Source of the DNA: Streptomyces sp. CG4
GTDB taxonomy: Bacteria; Actinomycetota; Actinomycetes; Streptomycetales; Streptomycetaceae
Assembly: GCF_041080655.1 (NCBI RefSeq)
Contig: NZ_CP163525.1
Coordinates: forward strand, 2,108,001-2,172,000
Reading direction: 5' to 3'
Length of the DNA: 64,000 nucleotides
The position numbers and the translations under genes were made by a program. This document shows, piece after piece, positions 33,092 through 43,400 of the stretch; the stretch's first letter is position 1; every line of letters begins with the position of its first letter. The notes under the pieces were generated by a model that saw nothing but the letters and a program-made list of their open reading frames with translations, searched no databases and was not told where the DNA came from.

Positions 33092-36000
33092 GCGTCTGTC
33101 CAATCGTCTGAATCCGGGAGTGGACCTCAGCCATGTGAGTCCAGGCGACGATGTAGCTCCTGGGCCGCAGCTCGGGTGGGTTGTCGATACGCGCGAGCCG
33201 GATGGTGTACGAGAGGCCCGAGGGCGCACGGATGGTGAGGGTGTCGGAGCGGTCGGGGTCCATGGCCGTGACGAGGAATCCGTGCGGATCGCCGCGGAGC
33301 CCTGTCCCCTCCGCCTTCGCGGCCGCCTCCTTGGCCGTCCAGAACCGGGACAGCTGCTCCGGCCCGGCGCCGAGGCGCTGGAACAGGGCGCGTTCGCCGG
33401 GAGCCAGCACCGCGTCATACGTGGCGGCAGGGCGATCGGTGATCTCCTCGACGTCGATGCCGGCCGGGATACCCCCGGGCCGTACCAGCGCGACGGCCGC
33501 TTCTCGGCAGTGCGCGAGGGACAGTTCCAGCGGCGGCAGCCGACGTCCGTACACGCCCTGCGGGCGGGGACGCCCCGAGGGCTCGTTGTGAACCCGCACT
33601 TCGCCGGGGAAGACCGGCCCCGCCCCGTGTGCCCACAGATGGCGGCGCACCGCGTCCTTGGCGGCGAACCTGCCGAGAAGCCACTGCCGTCGGCCGCGTA
33701 CGGGACGGCGCGCGAAGGTGGTCCGTTCCTCGCCGGCGAGCTGGCAGCGCATCATCAGCTCCAGCGAGGCCGGGTCGGGCCAGTGGTCGAAGACGAGCTG
33801 CCAGCCCCCTGGCTGAGGGACCGAGAGCGTGTGGTGGTCGGACCTTCGCTGGACGGCGATGGTCGTGGGGTTCGAGTCGAATCTGCGCTCCTGCCAGCCA
33901 TGGACACCGGCCCACACCCGGCCCTCGTGCACGAGTTGCGCGTCTCCTTCCAGCAGCTTGTCCGTGACCTGGGTGATCCGGATGTGGCAGTCGACGCGGG
34001 AGCCGGGGGAGGGATGCGGGCCATGAAAGACGATCTCCTGGACGCCTACGGGGAGGACGTCCACGCGGTCGACGTGAGTCGCCATCAACCAGTAGCCGAG
34101 CAGCTGACCGACATTGTCGAGAAGAGCTCCGGGTGCCTTCAAACAGGTGAGAACGCCACGAACATGCCGTTGCCCGAGTGCGACGACGTCGGTGACTCCT
34201 TGGAAGCCCGGTCCGTGGAACATCCACCGCTGCTCGTACATCTCCCGGGCGGAGACGCAGGGCGCGGCTTCGGGCTCGTCGCACGCCCATGGGGAAGGCG
34301 GCTCAGGGTAAGCGGCAGCCGTCCGGGTGTCGGCGTGCGCATAGCGGCCGAACGCGGCCCGGTGCCATTCGTCTCCGTCCCGCTTGGCGGTGACCGTCAG
34401 CTCCACGGCAGCGGGCGGTGACGCGACCGCCCACTCCAGGAAGCGGGCGTCGCGCACGGCGACGGGGGTTCCGGCGGCGTCGGTGGCGTCCAGCATGAGC
34501 TGGACGATCGTGGTGGCGGGGACGACGGGCCAGCGGTCGGCGAGTTCGGGCCAGTCAGGGCGTTGCCGGTAGAAGCAGTGGTCGAGGAGGTAGGGCATGT
34601 GGTCGACGTCGGCCTCGACGACGCGGCGGGTGACGGCGGGGGCCGTCGTGGGGGGCATCGCCTGCTCGGCCCCGCCAGGACGCTCGGCAGCCGTGAAAAG
34701 CTCGGCCGCCGTGGTGGCCGTCTCGGTCAGCAGCGCCTCGAGTTCGGCGGCGGCGGGGATGCACCGGGCGAGGTCGTGCAGAGGAGTGGCGGGGCGGCCC
34801 TGGCCCCGGCCCAGCACGGCGCGGAGTCGCTCCCGGGCCTGTGGGTGCAGCGGCACCGGGCCGGCCTCCTGATCGAGGTTCACCGTCGTGCGGCGCGTGG
34901 CGAGAGCGGTGAAGTCCGGTTCCATGCCGACCGTCCAGAGTGCGGCCGCGACCCGGTCGAGCTGGCAGAGGCCGCTGCGGCGGGGCGAGTTGGCTGCGAC
35001 GGCCAGGTGTTCGCGGCCTGCGAGCGTGTCCCCGACCAGTGCCGGCAGCTGGCCCGCACCGACCTGGACGAAGGCCCGGAAGCCTGCCGCGTACATGGCT
35101 TCGGTCAGCAGCCGGAAGCGGACCGGTTCGAGGAGGTGGCGGATGAAAAGCTCCCGGATGCCGGCCTCGTCGTCGGGAAAGGGCGCCGTCAGTGTTCCCG
35201 ACCACACCGGCGTCCTGGCCGGGTGGATGGCAAGGTGGGGCAACGCGTCCCGCAGATCACCGAGATAGGGGGCCAGCATCGGGGTGTGGAACCCCGACTG
35301 GAAGGGCAGGACGCGGCCGAGGACGCCTTCGCCGCGCAGGTGGGCCGCAAGGGCTTCCAACTGGTCCCGGGGGCCGCAGACGACGCATTGGTGCGGGGCG
35401 TCGTCGTGGGAGACGACGACGCCGGGGTATCCGGGAAGGACGTCCTCGATCTGCGCGGCGGGGGCACCCAGGGCCAGGAAGGCGAGCGCGGGAAGCCGCA
35501 GATGCCGGGTGACGGTGTCGCGCAGCGCTGCCCCTGGCCTGTCCTCCCGGAAGATCCCTCCTGCGATCATCGCGGTCCACTCGCCTGCGCTGTGGCCGGC
35601 GACGGCGTCCGGATGGATTCCCATGCGGTCGAGTGCGGCCGACAGCAGTCCGCCGACGTCGAACAGGGCGGCGGTGTGAGCGATGACGTCCCCGACCCGC
35701 GTGTGCCCGGTGGAGAGGCGATCGGTTCCGAAGCGGTCGCAGATGTCGTCGACTTGAGGAGTGAACGCGGCCTCCAGGCCCGGGTAGAGGAATGCCATCC
35801 GCCCCCCACCGGGTCCCAGGAGAGGCGTCGGTGCGAACCACAGGCCACCGCGCCCGCCCCACAGTCTTCCTCGGGCTGCGGCCCTGCGGGCCAGCGCGAG
35901 CTGTCTGGCGCCGGGTCCGGCGATCGCCAGACGGGCTGGACCGCTCCCGCACGCGTCCATGGCGCGCAGGGCCGCGTCGTCGGTGTCGAGCAGCGCGGCC

Positions 36001-37448
36001 AGGGCCTGGGGGCTGTCCGCTGCCAGGCGCAGCACCTGTTCGCGTTCGGTGACGGTGGCCCGCCGTGTCCAGGTACGGACCGGGGCGGGCCCCGGCGCCT
36101 CCTCCAGCACCACGTGGGCGTTGATCCCTCCGAAGCCGAAGGCGTTGACCGCCGCCCGCCGTACTTCGGCCTCCCAGGGGCGAGCGGTCAGTGTCGGGCA
36201 GAAGCGGGTGTCCAGCAGTGCCGGGTGCGGGGCGTCGCAGTGCAGGGTCGGCGGGAGGACCGCGTAGTGGATCGCCAGCGCCGCCTTGACCATGCCCGCC
36301 ACGCCGGCCGCGGGCATGGTATGCCCGATCATCGACTTCACCGAGCCGATGACGGCGTCCGCCCCGGTGCTCGGTCGGCCGAACACCTCAGTCAGTACGG
36401 CCAGTTCGGCGGCGTCACCGCCAGGGGTGCCCGTGCCGTGGGCCTCCAGGAGGCCGAGCGCGTTCGGGGCGGTGGGGTCGAGTCCGGCCTCCGCCCAGGC
36501 GAGCCGCACCGCGCGGGCCTGTCCTGCGGGGTCGGGGGTGACCAGGGAGACGGTGCGTCCGTCGGAGGCGAGGCCCACGCCCCGTACGAGCGCGTACACC
36601 CGGTCACCGGATCGCTGTGCGTCGGCGAGCCGCTTGAGCACCACGATGCCCGTGCCCTCGGAGAGCAGCATGCCGTCGGCGTCCCGGTGGAAGGGCCGGA
36701 TGCGCTGGGAGGGCGACAGGGCTCCCAGTTCCGCGAAGACGCTCCACAGCGTGGCGTCGTGGCAGTGGTGCACTCCGCCGGCGAGCATCACGTCGCACCG
36801 CCCGCGCGCCAGTTCCGTGACCGCGTGGTCCACAGCGACGAGGGAGGAGGCGCAGGCCGCGTCCACGGTGTAGGCGGGGCCGCGCAGATCGAGGCGGTTG
36901 GCGACGCGGGAGGCGGCGAAGTTCGGTACGAGACCGAGCCCGTCGCCGGGACTGTAGGGGCCGAGCGCGTCGAGGAAGGCCGTGCGCAGCAGGCCTAGCT
37001 GCTCTTCGTCGATGTCCGGCAGCACCTCCCGCACCGTGCGAGTGAGCTGGGCCGATGTCCGTACGCGCTGGTCCAGGCGGGACGTCCGCGGAGTGAGGTA
37101 GCCGCCCCGGCCGAGCACGATCCCGATGCGGCTGCGGTCACCGGGCAGAGCACCGCCCGCGTCGGCGAGGGCCGCGGCGGCGGTGCACAACGCGATCAGC
37201 TGGTCGGGTTCGGTACCACGCGCCGCCGTCGGCATGATCCCGAAAGCGGCCGGATCGAAGTCGGCGAGGCCGTCGACGAAGCCGCCGCGACGGCAGGCGA
37301 TCCCTTCCGGATGCCAGCGCCCCTCGGGGAAGTCGGTGATGGCGTCGACACCGTCGACGAGGTTGCGCCAGTACGTGCCGAGGTCGCCCGCGCCGGGCAG
37401 GGTCACCGCCATGCCGACGATCGCGACGGGCTCACGGGCCGCGGTCAC
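33075..37448 (-). CDS. Iterative type I PKS/PUFA-synthase-like protein: KS-AT-DH-PPTase
   Basis: A 1457-residue multidomain enzyme. KS (about 6-450): DAACASSL with Cys199, His337 in EAHGTG, His376 in IGHT. AT (about 548-850): GHSAGEW with Ser620 and His721 in SGFHTPM, but the first glycine motif is degenerate (YPGLEA for the usual PGQGSQ). DH, double hot-dog (about 940-1195): His957 in LLDHCFYR and Asp1111 in DNVGQLLGY. Sfp-type PPTase (about 1215-1440): GIDVEEI with Asp1332/Glu1334, and FWTAKEAAAKAEG with Trp1370, Lys1373, Glu1374. No ACP or KR. GTG start overlaps the PKS1 stop (GTGA). It works with PKS1 and the free ACP, and the fused PPTase probably activates both carriers. Confidence 0.92.
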   Translation of the reverse strand: MTAAREPVAIVGMAVTLPGAGDLGTYWRNLVDGVDAITDFPEGRWHPEGIACRRGGFVDGLADFDPAAFGIMPTAARGTEPDQLIALCTAAAALADAGGALPGDRSRIGIVLGRGGYLTPRTSRLDQRVRTSAQLTRTVREVLPDIDEEQLGLLRTAFLDALGPYSPGDGLGLVPNFAASRVANRLDLRGPAYTVDAACASSLVAVDHAVTELARGRCDVMLAGGVHHCHDATLWSVFAELGALSPSQRIRPFHRDADGMLLSEGTGIVVLKRLADAQRSGDRVYALVRGVGLASDGRTVSLVTPDPAGQARAVRLAWAEAGLDPTAPNALGLLEAHGTGTPGGDAAELAVLTEVFGRPSTGADAVIGSVKSMIGHTMPAAGVAGMVKAALAIHYAVLPPTLHCDAPHPALLDTRFCPTLTARPWEAEVRRAAVNAFGFGGINAHVVLEEAPGPAPVRTWTRRATVTEREQVLRLAADSPQALAALLDTDDAALRAMDACGSGPARLAIAGPGARQLALARRAAARGRLWGGRGGLWFAPTPLLGPGGGRMAFLYPGLEAAFTPQVDDICDRFGTDRLSTGHTRVGDVIAHTAALFDVGGLLSAALDRMGIHPDAVAGHSAGEWTAMIAGGIFREDRPGAALRDTVTRHLRLPALAFLALGAPAAQIEDVLPGYPGVVVSHDDAPHQCVVCGPRDQLEALAAHLRGEGVLGRVLPFQSGFHTPMLAPYLGDLRDALPHLAIHPARTPVWSGTLTAPFPDDEAGIRELFIRHLLEPVRFRLLTEAMYAAGFRAFVQVGAGQLPALVGDTLAGREHLAVAANSPRRSGLCQLDRVAAALWTVGMEPDFTALATRRTTVNLDQEAGPVPLHPQARERLRAVLGRGQGRPATPLHDLARCIPAAAELEALLTETATTAAELFTAAERPGGAEQAMPPTTAPAVTRRVVEADVDHMPYLLDHCFYRQRPDWPELADRWPVVPATTIVQLMLDATDAAGTPVAVRDARFLEWAVASPPAAVELTVTAKRDGDEWHRAAFGRYAHADTRTAAAYPEPPSPWACDEPEAAPCVSAREMYEQRWMFHGPGFQGVTDVVALGQRHVRGVLTCLKAPGALLDNVGQLLGYWLMATHVDRVDVLPVGVQEIVFHGPHPSPGSRVDCHIRITQVTDKLLEGDAQLVHEGRVWAGVHGWQERRFDSNPTTIAVQRRSDHHTLSVPQPGGWQLVFDHWPDPASLELMMRCQLAGEERTTFARRPVRGRRQWLLGRFAAKDAVRRHLWAHGAGPVFPGEVRVHNEPSGRPRPQGVYGRRLPPLELSLAHCREAAVALVRPGGIPAGIDVEEITDRPAATYDAVLAPGERALFQRLGAGPEQLSRFWTAKEAAAKAEGTGLRGDPHGFLVTAMDPDRSDTLTIRAPSGLSYTIRLARIDNPPELRPRSYIVAWTHMAEVHSRIQTIGQTHGQQS

Positions 37449-40400
37449 AGGAGCCGGCCCGGGGCGGTGAGGACCACCTCGTCGACGTCCGTATCGCCGT
37501 GGGCGAGTTCGCGCAGCAGCGCGCGTACGCCGTCCTCCGGGTCGATCAGCCCGATTCCGTTGCGGGCGAAGTCGCGGGCGAGCTCGGGTCCGACCATGCC
37601 GGGGTGGCGCGGGTCGGGTGCCCAGGGGCCCCAGTGGATGGTGAGCGTGCGGCTTCCGGTGGCTCGCCGCCAGTGGCGGCCCAGGGTGGCGAGGGCGTCG
37701 TTGGCGGCGCTGTAGTCGGCCTGCCCCCGGTTGCCGAGGACCGCGGTCACAGAGCCGAACAGGACCATAACGCTTGGGAGTTGAGGCAGGTCCCGGAGAG
37801 CGGCCAGCAGGGCGCGGGCACCGTTCACCTTGGTGCCGTGGACGCGCGCGAAGGAGTCGGGCTGCTTGTCGGCGAGCAACTGGTCCTCGACGACGCCCGC
37901 CGCGTGCACGACGGCGTCGATACGTCCGGCGTCGGCGTGGATGTCCTCCAGGGTGGTGCGCACGGCTTCGGCGTCCCGCAGGTCGAGACAGTGGTAGCGG
38001 GCCTTCCCGCCGGCGGCGGCGATCTCACCGAGGGTTGCGGCGACTTCGCGGCGGGCGAGGACACGGCGGGCTTCGCGGTCGACGTCGCCGGGAGCCAGGC
38101 CGCCGCGCCCGGCGAGGACGGAGCGCAGGGCGGTGATGTCGGGGGCCCGGCCGGGGCCGGGGTCATCGCAGGCGTCGGACACGTCGGTACGGCCGAGGAG
38201 CTCGACACGGCATCCGGCAGCGGCGAGGGTGACGGCGACGCGGGCCGTGATGCCTCGGGCCCCGCCGGCGAGGAGGGCCACGCTGTCCGGACCGAGACCG
38301 GCGGCCAGGGTGTTCGCCGTGGCGTCGCCGTCGGCCTCGGGCCCGAGCGGGGCCGGGTGGAGCTCCGGTCCCAGTCGAATGCCGTCGGCGGTGTGGCGGA
38401 CGACCGGGCACCGGTCGGGGGCGAGGAGTTCACCGACGAGATCGTCCGCGAGTGCGGTGACGGGGCGGTCAGGGGAGAGGGTGACGACACGTGCCAGGGT
38501 GCTGGGGTACTCCTGTGCGACGGCTCGGAAGAATCCGTTCAGCCCTGCCGCGCGGGTGTCCTCTCCAGCGGGCCGGGCACAGAGCAGCCAGCGCGGTCCG
38601 CCGCGCAGGACGGCTTGGAACAGGGGGAATGCGGCGGGCAGCACGGGAGTGGTGCCCGGCGTGAGCGCGGCGAGGTGGACGACACCGTCATCGCGCTGGT
38701 GGCTCTCCTGCGGGCCCGGGCGGCTGTCGGACCGGGCGGCGGCCCCGAGTGCGCGCAGGCGCTCGACGAGCGCGCGCGCCAGCGGCGTGTCCTCGGCCAG
38801 AACCAGGAAGCGGCGCCCTCGCAGGACGGCGTTGTCGGGCTCGGGCGCGCCGGTGAGAGTGGTGTCCCGGAGCAGGTATCGCATGGTGGCCGTTGCTCCG
38901 GCAGGTGTCCGGGCGTGGAGGCGGTTTGCACCGGACGGTGGGGCCGCGGACGGCGGGCGGGGTCCGGGCACGTCCTCGGGTGACGCAGCGGGGGACCTCT
39001 GGGACATGGCGTTTGAGCCGGAACCCCGTTCGGGTGCCTCCCCTCGGCCTGTCGCCGCGTCGGCGCCCTCCTCCTGGCGCGCTCCGCTCAGCCGTGCCTC
39101 GAGCCGGTCCGCGAGCGCCCCCGCCGTGCGGGCCAGGAGCAGATCTTCCAGGTCCCTTTCCGCCCATGTCTCCCGATCCGGCCCGGCTGCTCCCCTCAGC
39201 CGTCTGCCGATCTCACCCACGATCTCCGTGCGCTTGATCGAGTCGATGCTCAACTCGGCTTCCAAGTCCAGCTCGGACTCGATGAGTTCCAGCGGATAGC
39301 CGGTCCGCTCACTGATCACGGATCGCACCGTACTCAGCACATCCGGCCCGGTCGCCGCGGTGAGGGCCTCGGGCCTCGGACCGGGTGCGGGCTCCGGCGC
39401 GGCCGGAACGTCCGGCGCACCCGGCGACCTGCCTGTCTGTCCCGCACCGAAATACGCCAGCAGTACGTCCCGTTGTGCCGCCACCATCTCCCGGCTGCCG
39501 CGCAGGAATTCGGCCAGCAGGCCGGGGCCGTCCGTCGGTGCGGAGGGCAGTGCGAGGGGGTCGATCCGCCGGGCGGGTTGCAGGCCCCCGGGCAGCGGCG
39601 CCCCGTCGGCCGTGCGGACGAGGTGGCCGTCGACCGTCCAGCCCGCCTGCTCCGGCACCGCCGCAGGGTCGGCGACGAGCGCGTCGCGCCCGGCGAACAG
39701 CCGCTCCGCCGCCACCGGGACGCCCGCCACCGCGAGGCGGGCCAGGGCCTGGAGGTGTCCGGCCAGCCCGGCGTCCGGGTACGGTTCGAAGGGAACGGCG
39801 ACGTGCGGGCGTGAGCCGAGAATGGCGCGGACCAGTCCCGTGAGCACCGTGCCGGGTCCGGCTTCGACGAACACACGGGCCCCGGCCGCGTACATCGCCT
39901 CGATCTGCTCGACAAAGCGCACGGGTGCGGCGATCTGCTCGGCGAGCCGCTCCCGTACGCCCGCGGGATCGTCCGGATAGCGGTCGGCCGTCGTATTGGA
40001 CCAGACCGGGATGTCGGGTGTGCGGAACGGGATACCCGTCAGCGCCTCGGCGAACTTCTCCACGGCCCCCGCGACGAGCGGGCTGTGGAAGGCGCAGGCG
40101 ACAGGGAGACGGCGCGCGGCCAGCCCGGCGTCCGCTGCCGCGGCGAGAGCCTGCTCGATGGCCGGGGCGCATCCCGAGACGACGCTCTGCGCGGGTGCGT
40201 TGTGGTTGGCGACGACCACCTCTCCGAGCAGCCCGGCCTCCTTGAGCAGCGCGTTCGCCTTCCCCGGTTCCGCCGCGACGACGGCCATGGCACCGGGTTC
40301 GTCACCCACCGCCTGCGCGATCGCCTCGGCGCGCGCGGCGCTGAGGTCCAGCACGGTGTCGAGGGACAGGGCGCCTGCCGCGCCCAGGGCGACCAGTTCA

Positions 40401-43400
40401 CCGTACGAGTGCCCGGCCACCATGTCGGCCCTGACGCCGAGCCCCTTGAGTACCTGGTAAGCCGCCAGGCCGACTGCCCCGAGGGCGGGTTGGGCGTGTC
40501 GTTGGTCGGCGAGTCGGGCGCGCCTGGCTTCCCGGGTCGCGGTGTCGAAGGCGGCCGGGGGGAAGAGGACGTCGGCGGGCGCCCGGTGCAGATGGCGCTG
40601 GGTCTGCGGGAACGCGATGAGGAGTTCGGCGAACATGCCGGGGCGCTGGCTGCCCTGGCCGGGGAAGAGGACGGCGACCTTGCCCGCCGGGGCAGCACCG
40701 CCTTCTCGGAGAAAGATCCCCGGCCCCGGCTCGTCCGCGACCACCGCCCGCAGCAGCTCGGGCAGTTCGTCGAGGGACGCTGCCACCACGGCGGCGCCGA
40801 CCGGGTGCGCTCCGGCGCACCGTGCGGCGGTCAGCGCGAGGTCGCGCAGTCGCCAGGGGCGTCCTGAGCAGTCGTTGAGCTCGGTCAGCCGCAGCAGCTC
40901 GCGCGCGTCGTCCGCGCCCCGCAGGACGAGGAGTTCGGCAGGCCAGACGTCATGGCCGCTGCGGGGCGGCGCGGCCCCGCCGTACCCCCGCAGCACGACG
41001 TGGAAATTGGTGCCGCCGAAGCCGAAGGCGCTGACGCCCCCGACCCGCTGCTCGGCGGGCCGCGCCCACGGCAGCGGCCTGTCGTGGAAGACGAACGGGC
41101 TGCTGTCCGCGTCCCAGACGGGGTCGGGCCGACGCAGATGCAGGGTCGGCGGCCGTACGCCCGTGTGCACCGCGAGGACCGTCTTGATCAGCCCGGCGAG
41201 CCCGGCGGCGCACTTGGTGTGTCCGATCTGGGACTTGACCGAGCCGATGACGCATGCCCCTGGTGCCGCGCCGGACTCGGTGAACACCTCGGTGAGCGCG
41301 GAGAGTTCGGTGCGGTCGCCGACGGCCGTACCGGTGCCGTGGGCCTCGACGAGCCCCACCGTGGAAGGACGGATACGGGCCTGCGCGTAGGCGCGTTCCA
41401 GGGCGGCCCGCTGTCCCTGCGGGCGGGGCGCGGTGAGCCCGAGCGAACGCCCGTCGCCGCTGCTGCCCACGGACTCGATGACGGCATAGACGCGGTCGCC
41501 GTCGCGCTCGGCGTCCGCGAGCCTCTTGAGCACGACGCAGGCGACGCCTTCGCCGAGCGCGATCCCGTCGGCGTCGACGTCGAAGGGGCGGCATCGGCCG
41601 GTCGGTGAGAGGACGTGCACGGAGGAGAAGAGGAGGTAGTCCTTGATGCCGTTGTGCAGGTCGGCGCCCCCGCACAGGGCGAGGTCCGCGGCGCCGCTGC
41701 GCAGCTGGCTGCAGGCGGCGTCGACGGCGGTCAGCGAGGAGGCGCAGGCCGCGTCGACGGTGAAGTTGGCGCCGCCGAGACCGAGCCGGCTCGCGATGCG
41801 CCCGGAGATGACGTTGCCGAGCATGCCGGGAAAGGTGTCCTCGGTGAGGGCGGGCAGTCGGGCGGCCAGTTCCTCGGGGAGGCGGCCGAGGTAGGAGGGC
41901 AGAACGGCGCGCAGGGCGGCGGCATCCGCGGTGTCGCTGCCGGCCTCCGCACCGAAGATCACGCAGGTGCGGTCGCTCGGCATCTCACGCTGGTCGTAAC
42001 CGGCGTCCGCCAGAGCGCGCGCGGCGGTCTCCAGCGCGAGCAGCTGGACGGGATCGATGGAGGGCAGGGAGGCCGGAGGAATGCCGTAACGCAGCGGGTC
42101 GAAGGGGATGCGGGGCAGGAAGCCGCCCCACTTGGAGGCGGACACGTCGTGGGCGGTCGCCTGCGGCCCATGGTGGACGGAAGGGTCCCAGCGCTCGGGC
42201 GGAACCTCGGTGACGGCGTCCGTGCCGGAGAGCACGTTGCCCCAGAAGGCCGACAGGTCGGGGGCCTGCGGGAACATACAGGCCATGCCGATGACGGCGA
42301 TCCCCAGGGGTTCGGGCACCGGCACCGGCCCTTCCCGGTCCGAGGACGAAAGCGTGGACGACGGTGTCACAGCGCGGGACCGCCGCTCGAAGAAATCCGC
42401 CGCCGCTTCGCTGACTTGGCGATGCAATGCGGCAACGGTGGTCGTGGCGGTACGCAGGACGGAGACCTCGCCGGCCATGAACAGGCCCTCGGCGAGCTGC
42501 CGTGGCTCGTCGACGTCCTGGAGGGCGCCGCCGACGCGCTCGATGCCTTTGCCGGCGATGCGCAGCCGTCCGAGGTTGAGCCGTTCCAGTTCCTCCCACG
42601 CCTGCCGCTCGGGCACACCCCGCCTGCCCAGTTCCTCTCTGCGCGCCTCATGGGTGCGGCAGTACGGACTGGGCAGACAGCGGGTCGCCTGGCCGGGCCC
42701 GGTGCGCAGGACGGTGGTCCGCTCGGCGGTGAGTGCCTGCCGCTGGTAGAGGGGGCGGACGGCATTGCGGGCGACCACTTCTTCGGTGAAGAGGTAGGCG
42801 GTGCCCATGAGCATGCCGGTGGCCGCGCCGTGCGCGCGGATTCCCGAGCCGAGCGCGGCGACCATGGCGGCTGAGCGCTCGTCGTGGATGCCACCGGCGA
42901 AGAGCACCTCCAGCGTGGGGCCTTCCTGGTCGGGCCGCGCGGCCAGGAAGTCGTCGAGCACGGCGAGTTGGGCCTCCCAGAGGGGGAAGCTGTTGTGCGG
43001 CCCGATATGGCCTCCGCACTCGGCGCCCTCGAAGACGAAACGCCGGGCCCCCGCAGCGAGGAACTGCTCCAGCAGGCCGGGAGAGGGCACGTGCAGGAAC
43101 GTACGGATACCGTGCTTCTCCAGGTCGGCGGCCTGCGTGGGCCGGCCACCCGCGATGATCGCGTGGGTGGGGCGGACCTCGCGTACGGCCGCGAGCTGGG
43201 CGGCACGGACGTCCTCGGGCGCGAACCCGAGGACACCGACGCCCCAGGGGCGGTCCCTCAGCGCGGCGCGCGTCCCTGTGAGCAGGGCCCGGGTGTCCTC
43301 AGGGCCGGCGAGGGCGAGGGCGAGAAACGGCAGCCCCCCGGCGTCGGCAACAGCCGCCGCGAAGCCGGGCTGGTCACTGACGCGGGTCATCGGCCCCTGA

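Noticed and set aside
34563..36998. 811-codon plus-strand frame opposite the second synthase
   Set aside because: Antisense shadow produced by high third-position GC; the minus strand carries all KS/AT motifs and this frame has none.
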